The notes under the pieces are model-generated. The model saw only the letters and a program-made list of their open reading frames with translations, did no database searches and was not told where the DNA came from. From contig JAGKQI010000105.1 of the NCBI GenBank assembly GCA_018806915.1, positions 372,001 to 436,000 of the forward strand: 64,000 nt of DNA, written 5' to 3'. How positions within the stretch are numbered: the stretch's first letter is position 1; every line of letters begins with the position of its first letter. Positions 35,206-46,153 of the stretch are shown here, one piece after another. The translations under genes were made by a program, and so were the position numbers. This DNA is from Phytophthora colocasiae (taxonomy: Eukaryota; Oomycota; Peronosporomycetes; Peronosporales; Peronosporaceae).

Positions 35206-36537
35206 CTATTGCTGCTGGGACTTTGTTGTTTTTACAACAGTTGCACCTCCAGTAGTATCCGGGGCATCCTTTCCGAGCATTGCAGCCGCAGCGTCAGCGG
35301 GCGACTGCGCCTCCGAAACTCTCGGCTTAAGGCCAATTCGTCTGCGAAAGTTGTTGTTATTCATTGCGATAGTCTGTGCCATCGACGACCATGAAGATCC
35401 CAGCCAGTAGAAGAACACGCCTTGTGGGAGTGTAGCCATGAAGGGGACTGCCAGGATAGTTCCGTACTGCCCCAACTGCAGTATCTGCGTCCAAATGCCA
35501 CTTTTCGTCCGTACCGACAATTCCAAGTTGCCGTACGTCGACGCTGCCGCGAGGACCGGCAAGATGTACGTACTGTCCGTCTCCATAAGGTTCTTCCAAA
35601 ACAAAAACCCACCCGAATCGAAGCCGGCAAAGTTACCGGATCGCACCATGTCACGCGCACTATACGCCATGATAATAAAGATGGGGATGTACGCAACTGA
35701 TCCCATGACAGTCTGAATGGGACGCGTGTTGTACTTCTTCATCACTGCTTTGACGCCTTGACGCCCGAGTAGCATCGCATCAAGGTGTCCCTTATGGTCG
35801 GAACCAGGCTGCAGAACGCGTATCGTTTAAAGTCAGACTAATGAGCATCAAAATTCTCACAACAGCTCCTTACCGTAAATGTACGAGCGTACTTGTATGC
35901 TGAATACAACTTACTGAAGTCTGTTCTTGCCCGCATGAGTCTGCGACCACAAACAATGAGCCATATCTATAGGTAAAGCTGGAATAAACTCCCTTACCTT
36001 TGCATAGCTTGGATCTGGGCCACATAGACCGGGAAAATAGCAGCACGAAGTGTCACCCCTGACAGCTTTAAACAGCAAGTAAGAATCAGAACTCTTCGTT
36101 CATCCTCTACATCTCGTTCACTCGCTTACCAGCAGCGTCGCCCACCAAGGCAGTCCGGTAGTAGCGTGTACAGCCTCCAAAACCGACTGCACACCCTGCA
36201 CCACAATCCACGGCTCATGGCCTGTTCCACTGCCCGCTACAGCCGCTGCAACGTCTATCATTCACGAATAACATCAGATAACAAGTACCACAACTGCATA
36301 ATGTCTGTGGTTCGCACCTGTAAGTTGTCCATCAGCCATTGTCAGCTCTAACGTCGGTGGGACTGCATCAGAAGTTGAAAATTGTCGATTGCCGAGCGAA
36401 AACGGCACTCCAACAGCCGTAAAAGCTGCTTGTACACTACGCACATGCAGAGGAATATATCCGCGAGAGATTGGCGCACGACGGGCCCCCAAAGCTCCAC
36501 GCCGCAGCGCCATCAGCGCGCGCAATTGACCGCTCAT
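35206..36537 (-). CDS. OXA1: Mitochondrial inner-membrane insertase OXA1 (YidC/Oxa1/Alb3 family)
   Basis: Five exons: 36318-36537, 36130-36254, 35998-36065, 35874-35940 and 35206-35808. All four introns are GT-AG of 57-65 bp; the sum is 1083 nt, 360 aa. The N-terminus is rich in Arg/Ala/Ser, as expected of a mitochondrial presequence. The joined exons read LPWWATLLLSGVTLRAAIFP (family signature at the first conserved membrane span), then QIQAMQRLM and the helical hairpin MKKYNTRP. Further hydrophobic spans follow (TVMGSVAYIPIFIIMAY; ILPVLAAAS; TILAVPFMATLPQGVFFYW). The family inserts proteins, notably mtDNA-encoded ones, into the inner membrane. Confidence 0.93.
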
Positions 36538-36721
36538 CGCTGTCCGCAGGAAGTGATGCTTGACTTTACTGCGAGTATTTTATTGGTCAAAAGAAAACAA
36601 ATTTACAGCCAATGACAAATCACCAGATACCAGTTAGTCACCGGTATTCACGTCGGTCTCACGTCGAAACCAGCTTCAAGGTCCAAAAAGCGCATGCCCA
36701 TTCTCGATCCAGACGTCGACG
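36538..36721. promoter_or_regulatory. Bidirectional promoter region, OXA1 / DECR
   Basis: 184 bp between the divergent starts of two genes whose products both appear mitochondrial, so they may be co-expressed. It contains ATTGG/CCAAT-type boxes near 36581 and 36607. Confidence 0.45.
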
Positions 36722-37749
<1,028 letters not shown>

Positions 37750-37993
37750 CCCGCTAATGATTCGATGGTCACGTTTCTCGACATCTGCCACATCGCTACC
37801 TAAACTGAATTGAAACCAACCACATGCTGCATCTTATCGAGCTCATGTTTAACAAATATATTAGCGTACATCAAGACGTTTGGAGGTGGGTGTATCGAGT
37901 CTGCATCAAGAAAGACTGCTGGGAAGCGTAGCACCAAAACAGACAAGAAGTGTTGATATGTACAACTCGGCTCGATACGAGAGAACTCACAGG

Positions 37994-38923
37994 TTACGAT
38001 GCTGCGGTTGCTAGGTGGTACTTGGCACGAAGCTGCTCACGCTTCTCCGCACGACGACGTAGACGATCTTCCTGGAACGTTGCGCGACGCTCCTCCATCT
38101 GCTGCAGGTTCTCAGACATCTTTCGGATCTCGTCGTTCTCCTTCTCGACTTGTTTCGCTCGTTTCTCTCGTTCAGAAGCCAGTGTAGCTCCACGTACATG
38201 ACGAGCTCCAGCGATAGCTTCCATCCACTGCTGCCTCTTGAGAGCCGTCGTGGCATCAAATCGGTGCTCCTGCGGGCCCACACTAATGATGATACCCACA
38301 TCTGAGTTATCCTGGCCGACATCTACTTCTCGGACGTCCGTGATCTCATCCAGTGGAATAGCTTTGATGTCGCCTTCATACGTCCTCGTTTCGGGGTCGA
38401 ACTTCTGGTACTGGAAGAAGTTTTTGGCTCGGACGAACTTCAGGTACACATGGCGTTTCCGTAGCAACCCGTACTTGCTGAAGAGGTCTCCACCCTCTAA
38501 TAGTGGCAGGTACTTCTCGTAGAAGACGTTCTCAGTCTTGGCTGTGTTGGAGCAATTATTGCAGAGTCTCACAGGCTCTACAAAGCCAAACTTAACTACA
38601 CGGTCGAAGTTGGACGTGCAGCGGCCACAGTACACGAGTCCACAGCCGCGACAGTGGTGTTTACGCTTGAGCAGGTCGAACTCCACACCACAGAGCACGC
38701 AGGCCTCGACAAAGTCATCCTTGACCCATCGCGGCGGGTCCTGATAGTTGGGGAGGATGGCGGTGGTGGGGTCCTCTCCGTCTGCAGCTGAACGGCGCTT
38801 AGGCTTCTCCTGGACCATGTAGCGGGCTTCGTTCGTGGCTTCGGGCGTGTGTGAGGGCTGGAAACAGCACGAAACCAGCGCACATAGCCCTGCTTTGGCC
38901 TTCTGAGGGAATGCGGATGCCAT
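37994..38923 (-). CDS. FYVE zinc-finger / PH-domain protein
   Basis: 309 aa, single exon. FYVE finger at ~63-125 with the three signatures: W-x-x-D (WVKDD, 66-70), basic RKHHCRGCG (87-95) and a RLCNNC-type C-terminal motif; the eight Cys/His zinc ligands are present. A PH-like domain at ~145-245 (HVYLKFVRAKNFFQYQK … RFDATTALKRQQWMEAI) is followed by a coiled coil of ~60 residues. FYVE domains bind PI3P on endosomes, so a membrane-traffic adaptor is likely. Convergent with the DECR gene. Confidence 0.9.
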   Translation of the reverse strand: MASAFPQKAKAGLCALVSCCFQPSHTPEATNEARYMVQEKPKRRSAADGEDPTTAILPNYQDPPRWVKDDFVEACVLCGVEFDLLKRKHHCRGCGLVYCGRCTSNFDRVVKFGFVEPVRLCNNCSNTAKTENVFYEKYLPLLEGGDLFSKYGLLRKRHVYLKFVRAKNFFQYQKFDPETRTYEGDIKAIPLDEITDVREVDVGQDNSDVGIIISVGPQEHRFDATTALKRQQWMEAIAGARHVRGATLASEREKRAKQVEKENDEIRKMSENLQQMEERRATFQEDRLRRRAEKREQLRAKYHLATAAS

Positions 38924-39159
38924 TATAGAGGTGTTGCGTGTGCAGGAAAGCGCTGATGAAGAATGCGAGCGGCAGAAAATGGAGCACCTGCTGCTTCTTC
39001 TCCGCCTGTTCGGAAAAACGTATCCAAAATGAGATTCATATCGACCAATCGCAAACGCTGATTATCGAAATTCTTCCACAATGGAAGAGATACAGTACAT
39101 GCTATGAGTAGACTTTCAAATGGTACACGTATATGTATCTTGTTGGGCTTCATGCTAAT

Positions 39160-40917
39160 TTATTCCTTACAACCGCCGGTGATGACCCAGCATCGAGTGC
39201 TTTCAAAGATGCCCAACAAGTTGGTCAAAATTGCCCACACAAGCGCGAACGAGAGATATGAGATGGTGAGCAAACCCATACGTCGACTGCTCCCGCCTGA
39301 TCTCTTCAGAGCCTGCGCCTCAGCTTTCTGTCGAGGCAGCAACGGGAGGAAAAGCAGCGCCAGCAGCTTCATCACGTACGAAATCAGAATTGTAATTGTG
39401 ACATCGCGTCGCACCTCGTCTGTGTCATTCAGAATGTCTTCGTTGTACACTTTGAAAGCCGCGTTCACATTCTTCGTCAACGTGAGAGCGAATGGCCCGC
39501 CCAGGTTGCTCACTGTGGTTAGCAGACCGTAGATTGCTCCTTCGTTACCGTGGCCGGCAAGCTCCACGACCACGTACGTCGATATGATGAACCCCACGGC
39601 ATCCGGCACAGCCTCGACAATTGGTACACCGAGCCAGAACCACTGCTTGCGTACGATATCCCACGTCACTAGCATAGTGCACATAGCGTCTAGTGCGATC
39701 ACACTCACCATGGTGACTACTTGCATTGTCCGCCAGTTCCAGTGCAACCCGTACTTGCCTGTCAACGTGAGTGTGACCACCGTCACGAAACTGCCGAAAA
39801 TACTGCTGAGACTCAGATTGAAACTCGTTGCATGCACCCAGTACGACGTCATCGGGTCCTGCGCCACGTACGTGAATCCGCCGAACACACCCGACAAGAA
39901 GCTGTAGGCGATCACTTGGTACACTGCGCGACTCTGGATAGCGCTCCACAAATCACCAATGTACTTCCGGAACGTCGGTCGCTGCTTCACCACTTCTTCA
40001 CGTACGAATATCCACGTCATTGGGATCACAGGCAGACAAAATACTGCCAACAGCAGCATCGTGTCCGGGAATGAAATGCCAAAATCAAAACTTCCTCCGT
40101 AGTCCGGCGAACTCAATCCAAATCCAGTGATAGCCTGCGCCACGATATTAAACAGGGTGCGCACAGTATAAATGGCCGTTTGTGTGCGTCCACGAGTCTC
40201 CTCCGGCTCACGCTGAGCGTACTCAACCACCACTGCATCAGCTGCCACGTCTGCGAACAGATATCCGAGCGTGGCGAACATCATGAGCACAATGTACCTG
40301 GCTCCACTGCTTGGAGCGCTCTTGTTGAGCAACTGTACCATGTCTAACGAATAGTCAGCAGGTTTGATCTTCCTCATCTCCGGGTCTGGGAAGTACGGCT
40401 CTTCCAGAGGAGATGCAGCCATAGCTAGCAGACACAGGACCGTCACGGACCAACCCAGCACCATGTACGGCCGACGTCTGTACCCAAAGAGCGGCACACA
40501 GTCCGATAGCACACCAATGAAAACCTTAAAGCTCCAGGGGATGGAGATTAGCGCCCGTGCTGATGTAGTAGCTGTGCCTTCCATGTTCAGGTAGTACGTC
40601 AGGAAGGGCGTAATGGTGCTTGGTAGTACGCCGTAGATCAGTCCAACAGCCGCGTATTGCGAGATGAGTCCTACACTCTCTGCTGAGAGAAGTCGAGGGG
40701 CTGATCCCTGACGCAACGCGCCATTTCCACCAGGTTTAGCGTCGTCAGTAGGCACCTTCTTCGGAGTTTTGGACTTCTGAAGAGAAGACGGCGGCGAATG
40801 GTCATCGTCTGCTGCGCCCTGCCGTAGTGACGAGTGTTCGTCCATATGCTCCAGCTCCGTCTCCTCGTCTTCCGTCACTGTCGTGGACGACGCGCGCTCC
40901 TCGTCCTGCGGCATCAC
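39160..40917 (-). CDS. BT1-family folate-biopterin transporter (MFS-like)
   Basis: 585 aa, single exon. The first ~75 residues are acidic, Ser/Thr-rich and cytosolic, followed by about twelve hydrophobic spans. Family features include AAVGLIYGVLPSTITPFLTYYLN in the first span, PWSFKVFIGVLSDCVPLFGYRRRPY between spans two and three, LGYLFADVAADAVVVEYA, and EETRGRTQTAIYT. These match BT1 folate/biopterin carriers, which are expanded in oomycetes. Substrate range cannot be read from sequence. Confidence 0.92.
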   Translation of the reverse strand: MMPQDEERASSTTVTEDEETELEHMDEHSSLRQGAADDDHSPPSSLQKSKTPKKVPTDDAKPGGNGALRQGSAPRLLSAESVGLISQYAAVGLIYGVLPSTITPFLTYYLNMEGTATTSARALISIPWSFKVFIGVLSDCVPLFGYRRRPYMVLGWSVTVLCLLAMAASPLEEPYFPDPEMRKIKPADYSLDMVQLLNKSAPSSGARYIVLMMFATLGYLFADVAADAVVVEYAQREPEETRGRTQTAIYTVRTLFNIVAQAITGFGLSSPDYGGSFDFGISFPDTMLLLAVFCLPVIPMTWIFVREEVVKQRPTFRKYIGDLWSAIQSRAVYQVIAYSFLSGVFGGFTYVAQDPMTSYWVHATSFNLSLSSIFGSFVTVVTLTLTGKYGLHWNWRTMQVVTMVSVIALDAMCTMLVTWDIVRKQWFWLGVPIVEAVPDAVGFIISTYVVVELAGHGNEGAIYGLLTTVSNLGGPFALTLTKNVNAAFKVYNEDILNDTDEVRRDVTITILISYVMKLLALLFLPLLPRQKAEAQALKRSGGSSRRMGLLTISYLSFALVWAILTNLLGIFESTRCWVITGGCKE

Positions 40918-41455
40918 TTACTTACCACCTCTTTCCGGTAGAGTGTGTGAATAATGTAGCTATTGATGCAGTTTGTGTGTGCCCCACCAAACCTACCTAC
41001 TGGCATAAATAGCGGATTTTATCTTGGACTGAAAAAAATCTTCGCCGATAAGATTTTATCCAGGATAAAAAGGAGTGGATTTTAACTGGATAAAAATCTG
41101 TTGACCCTCAAAGTGAAAAATAATCCTAAATATTGTGAATAATATCTTTACGGTGAGATTCTACCGATGGTGCCGCGCTGCACACGACGCGAAGCAGCGC
41201 TCGGCATTTCTGCATAAGCGTAGATGGCCTCGCCCTGCAGCGTGTGGATGCGGTTAGGAGGCGATGCCGCTAGCGTAGGCCTCACTCCAGTAGACTTCCT
41301 CGCGGCGAAGAGCTTCAACTAGTCCTCTTCATAAGGAGACCTGTCCAAGCCTGATATATTTCCTGGCGGCGGAGGTTGGAATACGAAAGCTGGGGCAAAC
41401 GGAACTTGAGCCGGAGGTAGGACACGTTTTCGACAAAGATGGATAAAATGACAAG
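40918..41455. other. BT1 promoter region and coding-like remnant beside the transposon stack
   Basis: Near 41020-41110 there are AT-rich GATAAAATC/GGATAAAA repeats on both strands. On the minus strand, 41455-41170 reads as a coding-like but stop-interrupted Pro/Arg-rich frame whose family I do not recognise. The outer hAT element starts at 41456, after the 8 bp ATGACAAG at 41448-41455. Confidence 0.5.
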
Positions 41456-41844
41456 CAGCGTTGTAACAATAACATTGAAAAATTGATTGAGATGGGCAAC
41501 CTCGCCACAATGTACATTGTACAATGTCGATATTGTATTGTACTATGTAGTACATCTACTTCCTCACTACGTAGCCTCGCGAGTGGTAAGTTACCACAGA
41601 CTTCTATTTGCTTTAAGAAAGACGAACATCTCCAGCGTTGCTGGCCGCATAGCACGTCTTTGATCAGTGAAGATCAGCTTTGACTGCGAAAACAGCCTTT
41701 CGCAGATATTTTAGAGGTTGGCGGAACAAAGTCAGTGTTCATTAGCACTTCTTGAGTGCCCTCAATGCGGCGTCGTTTAAATGCTTGCTGTGTAAACGAA
41801 TTCAGGTCTGCACCGCGACCAGCAGCTTCCACAGCGTTTTCACC

Positions 41845-43105
41845 CAGCGTTGTTACAATTATAATTGCAATTAAATAATTGAGATAATTGTCCCATCCCA
41901 ATAACAATGCTACATTGCGAGAATGCAAAAATTGAATTGTTGGACGGTAGAAACCCAGGGCTCGGTTCATTCGCAACGGTTCGCTCTATTTAACTGGCCT
42001 TGCAAGATCACTGGTGGTCATTAAACGTAGCTAGACTCTCTAAGAGCACCCAGATGTGCCTCACATCCAATTTCAAGACTTCTACGGAACGACCCAACCT
42101 CAAAATGAAGCTTCCCAGCCGCACCATTTACTCGGCGTGGTTTAAGGTTGACGTAGTCGACAGTACCTACCATCACTGCATCTGTGGTAACGGTTATTTC
42201 TCAAAGATCACGAAGCCCTTGTTAACAAGGTCAATAAGCTCATGTTGAAGCTTTCTACCGTGAAAGGTCGTGGATGTCTATCTGAGGTGACGAAGTTGAA
42301 GCCTAAGACAAAGAATGAGACGAGATGGACGAGCGTGATGAAGATGATGAAGCGTTGTGAAGAGCTTCTTCCTTTTCTCCGTCAAATCAGCGCTTCCGAC
42401 GCGGTCAGGTGTGGTATTGAGAACGTCATGCTTACGGCTACAGACGCTGTAGACGTGTCAAAGCTGCTTGTGGACTTGAGGAATCTTGAGAGCGTTACAA
42501 TCGAACTCCAGAGCGAGAACCTGACTATGCTGCAGGTGCGAGACCTCTTTGATCACACGATAGACAGTTACCCTATCACGAAGAAGTACCTGGGCCCCAA
42601 TGCGTCGATTGTAAACAATCCAGTTTTCGAAAGAGCGCTGGTGAAACTGCAGGCTGGTCGCAGACTGACACCACCTGAGAAAGCTGCTTGTGTGGGGTTT
42701 CTAGTGCCGAGTACATCAGGAGAAAACGCTGTGGAAGCTGCTGGTCGCGGTGCAGACCTGAATTCGTTTACACAGCAAGCATTTAAACGACGCCGCATTG
42801 AGGGCACTCAAGAAGTGCTAATGAACACTGACTTTGTTCCGCCAACCTCCAATATCTGCGAAAGGCTGTTTTCGCAGTCAAAGCTGATCTTCACTGATCA
42901 AAGACGTGCTATGCGGCCAGCAACGCTAGAGATGTTCGTCTTTCTTAAAGCAAATAGAAGTCTGTGGTAACTTACCACTCGCGAGGCTACGTAGTGAGGA
43001 AGTAGATGTACTACATAGTACAATACAATATCGACATTGTACAATGTACATTGTGGCGAGGTTGCCCATCTCAATCAATTTTTCAATGTTATTGTTACAA
43101 CACCG
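41845..43105. mobile_element. Inner hAT element, 1261 bp, inserted head-to-head in the outer one
   Basis: Starts CAGCGTTGTTACAATTATAA at 41845. Its other tip reads CGGTGTTGTAACAAT inward from 43105, two substitutions from the canonical end. The target duplication TTTTCACC lies at 41837-41844 and 43106-43113. It belongs to the same family as its host and is in the opposite orientation. It preserves an uninterrupted terminal region (TA at 41911-41912), which serves as the empty-site reference for the insertion of element X in the outer copy. Confidence 0.9.
42242..42970 (+). pseudogene. hAT transposase C-terminal part, inner element
   Basis: 242 codons open. It covers the late RNase-H-like region (KNETRWTSVMKMMKRCEELLPF) and the complete hAT dimerisation tail (DFVPPTSNICERLFSQSK … RPATLEMFVFLKANRSLW). 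The N-terminal half is missing: 42040-42195 is sequence absent from the outer copy at that point. Non-functional by deletion. Confidence 0.85.
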
Positions 43106-43113
43106 TTTTCACC

Positions 43114-43854
43114 TGATGTACTCGGCACTAGAAACCCCATACAAGCAGCTTTCTCAGGTGGTGTCAGTCTGCGACCAGCCTGCAGTTTCACCAGCGCTCT
43201 TTCGAAAACTGGATTGTTTACAATCGACGCATTGGGGCCCAGGTACTTCTTCGTGATAGGGTAACTGTCTATCGTGTGATCAAAGAGGTCTCGCACCTGC
43301 AGCATAGTCAGGTTCTCGCTCTGGAGTTCGATTGTAACGCTCTCAAGATTCCTCAAGTCCACAAGCAGCTTTGACACGTCTACAGCGTCTGTAGCCGTAA
43401 GCATGACGTTCTCAATACCACACCTGACCGCGTCGGAAGCGCTGATTTGACGGAGAAAAGGAAGAAGCTCTTCACAACGCTTCATCATCTTCATCACGCT
43501 CGTCCATCTCGTCTCATTCTTTGTCTTAGGCTTCAACTTCGTCACCTCAGATAGACATCCACGACCTTTCACGGTAGAAAGCTTCAACATGAGCTTATTG
43601 ACCTTGTTAACAAGGGCTTCGTGATCTTTGAGAAATAACTGTACCGCGAGGTTGTAGCGATGGCTGGCGCATCCAATAAATGGAATTCCACCGTTGTCGC
43701 CAATGTACTGATTCACTGAGCAATTGTCTCCCACTAGAAACAATACACAGGACCATGGGCGTTCAAATTCCGAGAGTGTGTCAGCTAAAAAGTCGCTCAT
43801 GTGAGGGCTCTTAGAGAGTCTAGCTACGTTTAATGACCACCAGTGATCTTGCAA
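43114..43854 (-). pseudogene. hAT transposase central part, outer element
   Basis: On the minus strand, 43854-43114 encodes the core region (LVGDNCSVNQYIGD, IGCASHRYNLAVQLFLKDHEALVN) and continues into the segment shared with the inner copy. The frame is cut at 43114 by the inner hAT and resumes beyond it at 41836 (GENAVEAAGRGADLNS), running to the dimerisation tail near 41600. Premature shifts in the tail (SKISAKGCF in place of the SNICERLF pattern) show it was also decaying by point mutation. Confidence 0.8.
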
Positions 43855-43943
43855 GGCCAGTTAAATAGAGCGAACCGTTGCGAATGAACCGAGCCCTGGG
43901 TTTCTACCGTCCAACAATTCAATTTTCGCATTGTCGCAATGTA

Positions 43944-43964
43944 CACCGATCGACAGAATGCATG
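43944..43964 (+). repeat. Left terminal inverted repeat of element X
   Basis: 21 bp, identical to the reverse complement of 52537-52557; preceded by target TA. Confidence 0.92.
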
Positions 43965-44621
43965 GTCCATATAAAAAGGGCGCCTGTGATATAGAATTGT
44001 GTACACATATTGTTATCAACCAATCAAATCACCCGTCGCAGCGTTCAATCGCTAAAATAAAACTCCACTAGCCACTCGATAAAACGGAGGTCTCCACCAG
44101 CCACTCGATAAAATGGAGGCAGCGGACGCAGACCCCACCACCCGCGACAGTATTGCAGGAGGCAGAGGAGGTTGCCACCACAGGCCGTCACTAGTGCATT
44201 TAACAAGGCACTTAACCCTTTAGAGGCCATAAGGTGCATTTTGACCCCGTTGACATCTCCTCCGACTGAACCCATCAAAACTGCCATGAAGGGGGTCATT
44301 TTGACCCCTTTCGCAGAAGTTCAACGAGCACATCACCTTCTCCAATTACAACCAATCCGGTCAAATAACGCAGGTTAATATTTTACGTGGTGTGGCAAAC
44401 ATCACGTAAGATACGCGATTAGGTACGAAAACTATGGTGTTTGCGTCAGCAATATGCGTACTAAGTACGTAATTTTGGTGATGCGCCAGCGTAGTGAGGT
44501 GCTTTTGGTAAGGACCCTGTCTCCACACCATTACTTCCACATTAGTTTTTCATACAAAACTGAAGTCAGTTGCCAACTTTCCCTACAAGGATTCAGTCTG
44601 TGGTGCCTGCTTGTCGACAAC

Positions 44622-46021
44622 ATGGCCACTTCGTTCACTTTTGAGGACGACAAGGAGGTCGTACAGCTAGCGTCATCCTACGTGCGCGCGAGGAAGCGAA
44701 TATCATGGGCGGACATCGCTCAGCATATGAAGCGCACAGGCCACGGTGCGAGAGCGCTACGGGAGCGCGTTCGGACTCTGAAGAAGACATGGGGGGCGGA
44801 CATCCAGCAGTTCCCGCCAAGCTTCTTTACGCCGGTGCATCGGCCGCGGGGTCGGCCACTCACAGTGATACGTCAGTTGCGGCAAGCCGCTCCGCGATAA
44901 CAGCGCGAATCTGGAGGACGGATAACGCAACAGCAACGCTCGAGTGATGGTGGTCAGGTGCGGCAACAGCGACCTGGCACGAGCGCTGCGCCACGACCGC
45001 CTCTAGTGCAGCATCCGGACACAAGCCACCATCGTGTTGCCTCCACACCTCAGCACGTGACTTCTGCAGCGCCTCCAACATTTCATGTACCTTCAGAATC
45101 TCGGCCGCCTGGGACACCTGCGCCTCTACTACTGCCAGCATCTCAAGCATCTCTAGCGCCTACGACCACCCAAACATGTTCCCCTTCAGCGTTACAAGGA
45201 TCTCTCGGTACTCAAACAGCACCAGCGCCAGAACAGACATGTGGTCATAGCATCCCAAGAATTCAGGCAACAGCAGGAGGTTCGTTGGGGTCGCAAACCG
45301 CCCAGGATGAGGACGTGATCAGATCCCTTTGTGGTGGTAGCAGCTCACTAAGTTTTCCCGGTGTTCAAGAAGAAGCAATATCACCACCAATGTCCCCGCC
45401 AAGTGGAGAACGAGATGTAACAGCAATTTTTGCCGATGTCCCTCGCGAAGTTATTGTTCAAGGGACTATAAAATGCCGCATCGCAACGCTGGAGAATTAC
45501 TGCCAAGTGGAATTTCTACTCTGCTCCGTGAGATCGGCGAGATCAAGGCGTCTGACATCTTTCTCGACATCGGTGCTGGTGTTGGGAATGTGATCGCACA
45601 TGTTGCCTTGACAACAAACGTGCATAGGGCAATTGGCATTGAAATTCGTCGCGAGTTATGCACGGTGGGGTTGGAGATGATGTCCAGGAGCGTGAGATCG
45701 ACACGGCTCATCGAAAGATCCCAACTTATATGTCAGGACATTGTTGGCCTGCCCATTTCGACCACACTACCCTACGCCGACGCTACAGTTGTATATTGGA
45801 ACAATGTTCTCTTCGAACAGCGAGCTATTGAGTACGTGAAGAACGAGCTTTCTGGGATGTTCCTGCTGCGCGTATTGGTGAGCGCTCTAAACTTCTGTCC
45901 AAGACACCGCGACAGCTGCCACAACGATTTCTGTCGTGCGTTCAAGTTGGAGAAGGTGCTCGATCTCCCCTGTAGCTGGAAGGCCGACCTCCAGCAGATC
46001 TTTTTATACAAGTCGCTCTGA
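44622..46021 (+). pseudogene. SANT/Myb-like protein with C-terminal DOT1-like methyltransferase domain
   Basis: Starts at ATG 44622. The first ~70 residues form a SANT/Myb-like DNA-binding domain (FEDDKEVVQLASSYV … ISWADIAQHM … RALRERVRTLKKTW). The frame then meets one TAA (44898-44900), beyond which the same frame stays open to ~45590 as a Pro/Ser/Gln-rich linker. The last part shifts frame (near 45440-45475) into 45473-46021. There, ELLPSGISTLLREIG and DIFLDIGAGVGNV match the DOT1 fold: motif I for S-adenosylmethionine, then a GIEIRRE acidic motif II. One nonsense and one 1-nt shift break it. DOT1 enzymes methylate H3 Lys79. The DOT1 call rests on motif spacing. Confidence 0.7.
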
Positions 46022-46153
46022 AGTGCGTAGTGAAATCACAGCAATATACATTTTTTGTTTCTATACTATATTCAAGTGTATTGCCACATTTAACCCACCG
46101 TAATTTTTCTTGTGCTGCTTTTACATACTTAGATCAAGATAAATACCCACAAC

